This document shows positions 1-5,558 of a stretch of DNA of 5,558 nucleotides, one piece after another. A program made the translations under genes and the position numbers. Under the pieces are notes generated by a model. That model saw only the letters and a list, made by a program, of their open reading frames with translations. It was not told the origin of the DNA and searched no databases. Position 1 is the stretch's first letter. Each line of letters starts with the position of its first letter. The DNA is from Verrucomicrobiota bacterium (GTDB lineage: Bacteria; Verrucomicrobiota; Verrucomicrobiia; Opitutales; Opitutaceae), in contig JAUPWC010000522.1 of NCBI GenBank assembly GCA_030916665.1, forward strand, positions 1-5,558, in the 5' to 3' direction.

Positions 1-405
1 AAAGAGCGCGGCAAACTCCGTCCTGCGATCGCGGCGAAGCTGCAGGGTGCGCTGCCGGCCATCCCGCTGGCCTCCTTTCCGGCCGCGAGCACGGCCTTTG
101 GCAACGACGTCGATCCCACTTTGGCCTACGCTCAGCTGACCTCCGCACTGGGCCGGCCGGGCGATGTGCTCGTGGGACTCAGCACGTCGGGCAACGCCGC
201 CAATGTCTGCGCCGCCGCCGAGGTGGCACGCGCGAAGGGAATGCAGGTTCTGGCCCTGACCGGGGCGCGGGGCGGAAAACTCAGGAAATTGAGCGACGTA
301 TGCCTCTGTGCCCCGACGAACGAGACCTATCTGGCGCAGGAATACCACCTGCCAATCTACCACTGCCTTTCACTGATGCTGGAGGAGGAATTCTTCGGCG
401 GCTGA
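1..405 (+). CDS. SIS-domain phosphosugar isomerase, phosphoheptose isomerase (GmhA)-like, 5'-truncated by window edge
   Basis: The open frame runs from base 1 to a TGA at 403-405 and gives 134 residues; the N-terminal part, probably 60 or more residues by comparison with GmhA, lies outside the window. The fragment contains the SIS phosphosugar-binding signature STSGN at residues 61-65, preceded by a GDVLVGL strand and followed by a helix and the LTG...GGKL segment (residues 87-94). Near the C-terminus, QEYHLPIYH (113-121) matches the GmhA pattern in which a Gln and a His eight residues later are metal/active-site ligands, here Q113 and H121. The other two expected ligands (His and Glu on an earlier helix) would be upstream of the window. 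GmhA enzymes convert sedoheptulose 7-phosphate to D-glycero-D-manno-heptose 7-phosphate in the cytoplasm, for LPS core or other heptosylated glycans. The exact substrate here is inferred; other SIS sugar isomerases remain possible. It converges on the minus-strand cluster, so it probably belongs to a separate transcription unit. Confidence 0.9.
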   Translation, partial: KERGKLRPAIAAKLQGALPAIPLASFPAASTAFGNDVDPTLAYAQLTSALGRPGDVLVGLSTSGNAANVCAAAEVARAKGMQVLALTGARGGKLRKLSDVCLCAPTNETYLAQEYHLPIYHCLSLMLEEEFFGG

Positions 406-413
406 AGGCGGAC

Positions 414-2609
414 CTAACCCAGCAGGACTTCGCCGGTCTGCGCGTCGTAAACCGTCGTGCTGCGGGCGGGCAGGTTGACCGGGAAGGTAGGCCCGCCGGG
501 CAGGCGCAGGGTGCGGGGGCCGCCCGTGAGCGTGTGGACCATCAGCAGGCCGTCGCCCAGCAAGGTGGCGTCGTCGTGGTCGTTGACGACATGGCAGCCG
601 GCGCGCCGACCGAGGGTGCGGAGCAGGGTGGGCGCGGTAGGACATACGGCAAACGACCACCAGGTCGCTGTCTCCGTCTGCCGCCAGGCGGCGCTGATGC
701 TGCCATCGGCCCACTGTCCGACCACCTGCGACGCGGGAACTTCATAGACCGGAACATGCTTCGGGGCTTCGAGCGCCTGCACTTCTTTGGCACCGTCCAA
801 CACCAGCGTGGAGGTCGGATCGGTCGCATCGCGGCCGGAAGTCGTGATGCCGCTGACGGCGGCTGCGAGCGCGCCGCCGATCTCACGGCCGTTGCCCCAG
901 CCGACGTAGCCGGTGAAAACGATGTGTCGTCCATGGGCTGCGACCCGGGTGGCGATCAGCTGACGTTGTGTGTCGTCGAACACGACGGTGGAGCCGAAGA
1001 TCACCAGCTTGAAGGGTGACAGATCGAGGTTCGCGAGTTCGTTGATGAGGGCTTCATCGGCCACGAGGCCGGAGCGGTAAAGGCCCTCGAGCAGGCCGTC
1101 CATACTGCGGCCCGAGAAAGGATTGGGTCCGACGGGCGGCTGATCGCCAAACTTGAAGCCGTCGAGCGACCAGCGCTTCGCGACCGTATGGCAGAACGAC
1201 CACGGGTCGTGGATGATCAGCACGTCCGCCGGACGGCGGTAGGGCAGGTTGTGGCGTGACTGGGCGACATGGTGAATGGCCCGGATTTCGGCGGCGAGAC
1301 GCGGATGGTCCCACCAGCCGACATTCCCATGCGTGGCGAAGGCGGGCGTCCCGGCGACCATGCCGAAGTCATACCACCACTGGCCGCCACCGCGGATCAC
1401 GGGCAGGAGGGCATTGCGGCGCAGGCAGGCGAGGTCGTCCTCGAGCGTCGTCTTGAAATGCCGGTCCCACGGGCAGCCGACGAGGAAGGTGCCGTGGTCG
1501 TTTTCGTCGAGCCAGAGTTTGCCGGCGCGGCGCACCGCGCCCGTGATGCCGCGACCGTGACCGGAGCCGCCCAGCGCGCGCACGCCGTCGGTGTAGGACG
1601 CGGGCGAGCACAGGCAGTCGAGATGCGGCGAGGCGAGGACCTTGTCGTGGGCGAGGTGACTGCCCGCGGCGTTGCGCGCGAACTGGCCGTAGAAATAGCC
1701 CTGGAACGCCGCCGTGACGATGGGCCTCGGCCAGCAGCGCTTCACGGTCGCGGCGAGACCGAGCAGCGCATCGGCCATCGTGAGGTGGAGCCAGGTGAAA
1801 TAGTCGATGAGGTCCTGCTGCGTGCGCGGATCGCGCAGCGGACCGAGCGCGGCGGTTTCGCGTGCCGGTGAATCGGGCGGCAACACGGCCTCGATCTGCG
1901 CGCCCGGGCGGCGCCTCGCGGTCGCCAGCTTTTCATCCGAGCCGTAGCGGATGCGCAGCCAATCGCGGTAGGCGAGGGTCGCCGCGACGCCAGTGTCGGG
2001 GTCATGGTGCAGAAACCCGAACTGGTGCCACTCTCCGTAGAGACCGTTGGCGAGTTGGATCGCAAAGAGTCCGCCGCCCTCGGGAGTGGCGCCGAGGCGC
2101 GTGCAGAAATCGGCCAGGTGAGCCTCCGCCCACTTCCGCCACCTGGCCGAGGCAAAACTGGCCCGGAGCGGACGGTCACCGTCGCCGTGCAGTGGCCGCA
2201 CGAGGCCCCAGCGCTCCTTTTCCTCGACCGGCACGTCGGCATAGCCGACGCATTCATCGGGATTCAGCGCGCACCACCACGGCGGGGCGTTGACATGCAG
2301 GCGGAGCATCACGGCGGCGTCGGCACACTGCGCGAGCACTCCGGCGATCTGGCGCTGCGCGAGCGTCAGGTCGAGGCTGGCGTCCGGCCCGGTGAGCATC
2401 TGCTCGAACCAGAGGTCGAGTTGGAAGAGACGGACGCCCTGCGCGGCGAAGAGACCGATGTTGCGCGCGGGCAGTTCCTCCCAGGACCAGCGGGCGCCAG
2501 GGCAGTCGCTGAGCGCATAGATGAGCGGAGCGTGGGGCTGGCCATTGAGCAGCAGCGTCGGGCGACCGGCGCGCATTTCCACCTGCGAAAAGAGAGGGGG
2601 ACGGGACAT
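414..2609 (-). CDS. Clan GH-A glycosidase, GH42 beta-galactosidase-like, 731 aa
   Basis: Complete 731-residue ORF, ATG at 2609-2607 and TAG at 416-414. Residues about 15-450 read as a (beta/alpha)8 barrel: an N-terminal NGQPHAPLIYA strand, the aromatic LRLHVNAPPWW (102-112), then ANGLYGEWHQFG (187-198), LWLDENDHGTF (365-375) and GGGQWWYDFG (407-416). By position E193 is the likely acid/base and E369 the likely nucleophile of a retaining enzyme. Residues about 458-575 (ADVLIIHDPWSF, then FKLVIFGSTVVF and HIVFTGYVGWG) resemble the Rossmann-like trimerisation (M) domain of GH42. The last 90 or so residues look like a small beta-sandwich ending in YDAQTGEVLLG. Length fits GH42 (about 650-750). 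The acid/base Glu follows Gly rather than the Asn usual in GH-A, so this is probably a divergent or separate family, and the substrate is not established. There is no signal peptide, which suggests cytoplasmic action on imported oligosaccharides. It is last in the minus-strand cluster. Confidence 0.85.
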   Translation of the reverse strand: MSRPPLFSQVEMRAGRPTLLLNGQPHAPLIYALSDCPGARWSWEELPARNIGLFAAQGVRLFQLDLWFEQMLTGPDASLDLTLAQRQIAGVLAQCADAAVMLRLHVNAPPWWCALNPDECVGYADVPVEEKERWGLVRPLHGDGDRPLRASFASARWRKWAEAHLADFCTRLGATPEGGGLFAIQLANGLYGEWHQFGFLHHDPDTGVAATLAYRDWLRIRYGSDEKLATARRRPGAQIEAVLPPDSPARETAALGPLRDPRTQQDLIDYFTWLHLTMADALLGLAATVKRCWPRPIVTAAFQGYFYGQFARNAAGSHLAHDKVLASPHLDCLCSPASYTDGVRALGGSGHGRGITGAVRRAGKLWLDENDHGTFLVGCPWDRHFKTTLEDDLACLRRNALLPVIRGGGQWWYDFGMVAGTPAFATHGNVGWWDHPRLAAEIRAIHHVAQSRHNLPYRRPADVLIIHDPWSFCHTVAKRWSLDGFKFGDQPPVGPNPFSGRSMDGLLEGLYRSGLVADEALINELANLDLSPFKLVIFGSTVVFDDTQRQLIATRVAAHGRHIVFTGYVGWGNGREIGGALAAAVSGITTSGRDATDPTSTLVLDGAKEVQALEAPKHVPVYEVPASQVVGQWADGSISAAWRQTETATWWSFAVCPTAPTLLRTLGRRAGCHVVNDHDDATLLGDGLLMVHTLTGGPRTLRLPGGPTFPVNLPARSTTVYDAQTGEVLLG

Positions 2610-2659
2610 GGGGGGGCGGGGAGAAGAGGACAGAGAGCAGTGACCCTACAAGCTGAGCC
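2610..2659 (-). other. Short intergenic gap within the minus-strand cluster
   Basis: This 50-base gap lies between the TAA of the exported-protein gene and the ATG of the GH42-like gene. Read on the minus strand it is pyrimidine-rich (CTCTCTGTCCTCTTCTCC) and ends in a run of seven C directly before the ATG. I see no hairpin followed by T residues, no purine-rich ribosome binding site and no clear -35/-10 pair, so read-through from the upstream genes is the likely source of transcript. Confidence 0.6.
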
Positions 2660-4006
2660 TTACTTCGAGGGCAGGGGCGGCGGGGCGAAATAGGTCTGCC
2701 AGAGGCTGACGATGAAGTCCGCGCCCATGGGCATCAGGTGGTCGTCCCAGTTGTATTCGCGCTGTTTGGCCTGCGAGAAGCTCCGGTAGCCTTCGCGGGC
2801 CTTGAAGATCATGTCGCCCATGCCGACGCCCATGCGGCGCTCCAGCAGGTCGCCCCCTTCGGCGGCGCGCCATTCGCCGACCAGCTTCAGCGTGACGGCG
2901 GTCGGAATGTCGATCATCGCGCCCTCGAAGGCGTAGCCGAGGCTCGTGCGCAGGCCGTCCCAGTCGGTGCTCTCAAACTCGTGCATCATGCCCATCTGGC
3001 CTTCCCACGGCGACTCGGTGGCGGCTGAGGCGCGCTGCATCAGGCCGGAGGAATAGCCCGTGCCCGTGTGCACCACGGTGCGCACGGCCTTGGAGAACAG
3101 CCGCAAGGCCTGACCGCGGTGCAGCAACCACGGCTGGTGCAGCGTGTCGCCGTTCAGCGTGAAATCGTTGCGCACGCCCGCGCCCCGCGTGACCACGCCC
3201 TGCGCGAGCACCTGCTTCGCCGGCACGGCCACGGAGCCGCCCTTCATCATCAGGTCGCGGATGGCGGGATTCCAGGTCCAGCAGCGCTTGATGTTCAGAA
3301 AACGCGCGGCCTCGAGCCGGTCGACGAAACGGTCAAAGTCGAAGCTCAGGAAGAACGCGTTGAGCTCGTCGGGACCGAAGTAGAGCGAGGCCGAGATAAT
3401 CGCGCCGACGTATCCCTCGACGTGGTTCGGGTTCCAGCTCTTGTGGAAGAGCGAGTAGCCGTCGAGGAGGAGGTAATAGTCGTTGTCGTCGTCGAGACAG
3501 AAGTGCGCGGCAAGGGCGAGCGCCTGCATGAGCAGGTCGGCGCGCGCCTTTTCGTCAGCGGAGAGCTGGCTCCAGACTGCGGGCGTGCGCTTGGCGAGCA
3601 GCAGGGAGTGCGCGGGGACATGATGCGTCCAGCCGCCGATGCCGCCCTGGGCCTCGGGCTCGCGGGTGCTGCCGTCGGGATAGGGCTCGGGTGTAACGAG
3701 GAAGAAACGGAGCTTCTCGGCGAGGTGCGTGGCGAGGGTTTTGCCCTCGACCACCCGGTCGGGCGACTGGAAGGCGGCCACGGCCGTCACCTGCAGCGCG
3801 AAGGTTTCGCGCAGCTCGCGGATGCGCTGGTGATCCACGAACTTCCAGCGCGGGGCCTTCGTGCGCACGGCAAGTTCGACGAGGTCGGGCGGCAGAGCGG
3901 GCAGCGGTGCAGCGGGCAGGAGCGGACTAACCAGCAGGGTGAGGACTATCAGACGGAGAATGGGGCGGAGCATGCGGCAGGGGGTTGAATCGGTTTGAAC
4001 GTGCAT
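2660..4006 (-). CDS. Exported protein of unrecognised family, 448 aa, in a glycosidase operon
   Basis: I do not recognise the family. The chosen start is ATG at 4006-4004, which overlaps the preceding gene's TGA by one base; TAA is at 2662-2660. A second in-frame ATG at 3973-3971 (M12) would give 437 residues and a more compact signal peptide. Residues 12-33 (RPILRLIVLTLLVSPLL within them) form a basic-hydrophobic signal peptide, with possible cleavage after A33 or A37. There is no lipobox Cys, so export to periplasm or outside is likely. The mature part is predicted mostly helical by eye, rich in aromatic and charged residues. Conspicuous segments are GGIGGWTHHVPAH (121-133), the acidic LDDDNDYYLLLDGY (171-184), HKSWNPNHVEGYVGA (188-202), CWTWNPAIRDLMMKGG (242-257), and a C-terminal EYNWDDHLMPMGADF (417-431). 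Weak resemblance to alpha-toroid polysaccharide lyases is noted under findings. The flanking glycosidases argue for a role in glycan binding or cleavage; that is inference. Confidence 0.9.
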   Translation of the reverse strand: MHVQTDSTPCRMLRPILRLIVLTLLVSPLLPAAPLPALPPDLVELAVRTKAPRWKFVDHQRIRELRETFALQVTAVAAFQSPDRVVEGKTLATHLAEKLRFFLVTPEPYPDGSTREPEAQGGIGGWTHHVPAHSLLLAKRTPAVWSQLSADEKARADLLMQALALAAHFCLDDDNDYYLLLDGYSLFHKSWNPNHVEGYVGAIISASLYFGPDELNAFFLSFDFDRFVDRLEAARFLNIKRCWTWNPAIRDLMMKGGSVAVPAKQVLAQGVVTRGAGVRNDFTLNGDTLHQPWLLHRGQALRLFSKAVRTVVHTGTGYSSGLMQRASAATESPWEGQMGMMHEFESTDWDGLRTSLGYAFEGAMIDIPTAVTLKLVGEWRAAEGGDLLERRMGVGMGDMIFKAREGYRSFSQAKQREYNWDDHLMPMGADFIVSLWQTYFAPPPLPSK

Positions 4007-4008
4007 CA
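4004..4008 (-). promoter_or_regulatory. TGATG stop-start overlap, likely translational coupling
   Basis: On the minus strand the TGA of the six-hairpin glycosidase and the ATG of the exported protein share one A. No Shine-Dalgarno-like purine run precedes this ATG; the bases just upstream are CACTCGCACCTTG. Reinitiation by ribosomes finishing the upstream gene is therefore the simplest way to translate the second gene. The alternative ATG at 3973 also lacks a Shine-Dalgarno sequence, which favours the coupled start, although the shorter form would have a more typical signal peptide. Confidence 0.6.
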
Positions 4009-5558
4009 AGGTGCGAGTGGGTGGATGGTGCCGTCGGCGCGGATCTCCAGCAGCCGGCCCTGCCAGCGGAGGCCGTGCAGCGCGGCGTGGGAATCGATCA
4101 AGGCGAGTTGGGGCCGGGCACTCGCCTGCGTGTAGCCCGGATCGAGGCCAAAGAGGCCGAGGACGACGGTTTCGAAGAAGTTGCCGGCGGAGAGGCAGGT
4201 CCAGTCGTTGATATACGGCCACTCGGTCGGAGCCTTGCGAGCGCCGCCGGCGACGGTCGGTGCGGCCGTCTCGACAAGATGGGCCTGGGAATACGGACCT
4301 TGCTGCGCGGTGGCGGCGAGGCCGGGGAGCCACGTGGTAAACAGGTCGGCGTGACCACTTTTCAACAGAGCGGTGGCGGCAAGGGAGACCCAGGCCGGGT
4401 AGGAACCGTTCCACTGGTGGTCGGGGCGCAGCGAGAAACCGGTGTCTTCGTCCAGCGGCGAAAGGGCCGACATCCAGGTCGGGGTCATCAGCTCGCGCCG
4501 GAAGAACGCAATCATCTCGCCGATTTGCTCCGGAGGCAGGTCCGCGTGGAGGAAGTTCAGGGTGTGGATGAAATCCCACGCATGCCGGACCGGCACGAGG
4601 TCACCGTTCGGCTGGCGGCAGTGCCAGTAGCCGGCGCCGCTCACATAGAGCGACTGCACGCGGGGAACGAGGGCGGCGGCCTCCTGCTGCAAACGCGCCG
4701 CCTCCCCGGTCTGCCCCCGCCAGTCGAGGAGCGTGGCGGTTTCACGCAGAATCCAGACGTTGGCGGCGTTGAGGGAGGCGACCTCGTGTTCGTAGGTGCC
4801 CACGGCCTCGAGGAGGCTGTTGCGGTCGCCGTAGTCGGCGAGGCCGGTGCCGCGGTCCAGCGTGCGGTAGTGTGCGGCGCAGGCCAGCAGATGATCGAGC
4901 ACGCTGCGGCCGCCGATCCGGTGCTCGAGCCAGCCGGCTTCGCCGGTCAGGCGCACGTAGAGCGTGATCAGGCGCGCGATGGCATAGTCGTTGCACGAAT
5001 ACCAGTTGCCGGTGTTCCGGCCGCTGACGTATTCCGTGCCGAAGTGGCGGTGGATGTCGCGATCCAGCCAGCGTTCGACCGTGCCACGCACGCAGGCGGG
5101 GTCGAGCAGGGTGAGAACGAGCGCGGCGAGGGACCAGTCGTTGATGAAGCTGGTTGTCACCCAATACCGCGGCATCAGCGTGACGTAGGTGCGGCCGTGC
5201 GGGGAGGCGGGATGCTCGCGCTTGAGGCAGATCGCGGTGATGACCGCGTTGAGATAGACCGCGCGCAAGGCCGCGTTCGTGGTGGTCAGCACGGGCAGGT
5301 GGCCGCTGTAACGCGCATTGCCCGGCGTGAAGGCGGCGGCGATCTCGGCCCGCCAGTCCGATTCGGCCGCGGCGATCGCCGCTCCGGGGTTTTCGCTCCA
5401 TCGGGCCAACGTGAACCGGAGTTCATCCGGGTCCCCGCCTGCCGCGATGAAGAAGTGAAAGCCATGTGTTTCCCCGGGTTCGAACGACCGGTCGAAACCG
5501 AGCCAGCGCCGATCAATCCAGTCCGGCGCGGGCGCCGTGGCTTGCAGCGCGTGTGCGG
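4006..5558 (-). CDS. Putative six-hairpin ((alpha/alpha)6-barrel) glycoside hydrolase, N-terminus beyond the window
   Basis: The frame stays open from the right edge to TGA at 4008-4006, giving 516 complete codons. The TTG at 5409-5407 is internal Leu, because readable protein continues upstream (FEPGETHGFHFFIAAGG, visible residues 25-41). That upstream part looks like the end of an N-terminal beta-sandwich. From about visible residue 65 onward there are repeated helix pairs of an (alpha/alpha)6 barrel: SFINDWSLAALVLTLLDP (residues 136-153), TGNWYSCNDYAIARL (182-196), DYGDRNSLLEAVGTYEHEV (241-259), SPLDEDTGF (366-374), HQWNGSYPAW (380-389) and WPYINDWTCLSAGNFFE (446-462). The tail, GLRWQGRLLEIRADG, is a C-terminal beta-domain. 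The acidic DYGD, YEHE and DED residues and the WNG-x-x-x-W element are where glucosidase, rhamnosidase and trehalase-like barrels carry catalytic and sugar-binding residues, but I cannot assign a GH family or substrate. Export cannot be judged without the N-terminus. It is the most upstream visible gene of the cluster. Confidence 0.87.
   Translation of the reverse strand, partial: AHALQATAPAPDWIDRRWLGFDRSFEPGETHGFHFFIAAGGDPDELRFTLARWSENPGAAIAAAESDWRAEIAAAFTPGNARYSGHLPVLTTTNAALRAVYLNAVITAICLKREHPASPHGRTYVTLMPRYWVTTSFINDWSLAALVLTLLDPACVRGTVERWLDRDIHRHFGTEYVSGRNTGNWYSCNDYAIARLITLYVRLTGEAGWLEHRIGGRSVLDHLLACAAHYRTLDRGTGLADYGDRNSLLEAVGTYEHEVASLNAANVWILRETATLLDWRGQTGEAARLQQEAAALVPRVQSLYVSGAGYWHCRQPNGDLVPVRHAWDFIHTLNFLHADLPPEQIGEMIAFFRRELMTPTWMSALSPLDEDTGFSLRPDHQWNGSYPAWVSLAATALLKSGHADLFTTWLPGLAATAQQGPYSQAHLVETAAPTVAGGARKAPTEWPYINDWTCLSAGNFFETVVLGLFGLDPGYTQASARPQLALIDSHAALHGLRWQGRLLEIRADGTIHPLAP

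Noticed and set aside
300..1019. 239-codon plus-strand ORF beginning inside the SIS gene and running over the GH42-like gene
   Set aside because: It starts out of frame within a recognisable SIS domain and then is antisense to the GH42-like C-terminus. Its composition is Gly/Arg/Ala-rich with no motif.
2574..2584. Alternative start for the GH42-like protein at M12 with a nearby AGGTGG
   Set aside because: The AGGTGG is only two bases from that ATG, too close for normal ribosome positioning, so the longer ATG at 2609 was kept.
2004..2693. 229-codon plus-strand ORF antisense to the N-terminal half of the GH42-like gene
   Set aside because: Shadow of a clear glycosidase reading frame, with no recognisable motif; it also crosses the intergenic gap into the next gene.
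3068..3988. 306-codon plus-strand ORF antisense to the exported protein
   Set aside because: Its translation is a low-complexity Gly/Glu/Arg/Val-rich product mirroring the minus-strand codons, as expected in high-GC DNA. The opposing frame has a signal peptide and domain-like composition.
4007..4579. In-frame upstream extension of the exported protein (open to 4579, total 639 residues)
   Set aside because: The extra 191 residues are Arg/Pro-rich, non-domain-like sequence lying over the well-formed six-hairpin glycosidase frame, and they would precede an evident signal peptide. It is an out-of-frame shadow.
5407..5409. TTG at 5409 as start of the six-hairpin glycosidase
   Set aside because: The frame is open up to the window edge, and the upstream residues look like a continuous beta-domain leading into the barrel. 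The TTG is more likely an internal Leu codon.

Overview
The window is GC-rich bacterial DNA, roughly two thirds G+C by eye, and almost fully coding. It holds one 3'-terminal gene fragment on the plus strand and three co-oriented genes on the minus strand, the last of which runs off the right edge. GC content, the style of the GH42-like protein and the carbohydrate-centred gene content suggest a polysaccharide-degrading bacterium such as Verrucomicrobiota (Opitutaceae-like) or Planctomycetota. That assignment is an impression from the proteins, not a result of a search, and no marker gene is present.

Layout: positions 1-405 (+) carry the C-terminal 134 residues of a SIS-domain phosphosugar isomerase of the phosphoheptose isomerase (GmhA) type. 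After only 8 bases it meets, tail to tail, a minus-strand cluster read from right to left: (a) 5558-4006, a partial (alpha/alpha)6-barrel, six-hairpin-type glycoside hydrolase; (b) 4006-2660, a 448-residue protein with a signal peptide and no family that I recognise; (c) 2609-414, a 731-residue clan GH-A glycosidase with GH42-like architecture. Genes (a) and (b) overlap by one base (TGATG). Genes (b) and (c) are separated by a short 44-base-scale gap with no visible terminator. They therefore look like one operon.

Working model (inference): the cluster degrades a plant, algal or host glycan. The exported protein (b) would act outside the cytoplasm, and the GH42-like enzyme (c), which has no signal peptide, would finish oligosaccharides inside the cell. 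The location of (a) cannot be read because its N-terminus lies outside the window. No transporter, regulator, sulfatase or SusC/D pair is present to reveal the substrate. No RNA gene, mobile element, CRISPR array or obvious repeat was seen. The most novel items are the unrecognised exported protein, the unassigned six-hairpin enzyme, and an atypical acid/base motif in the GH42-like enzyme.
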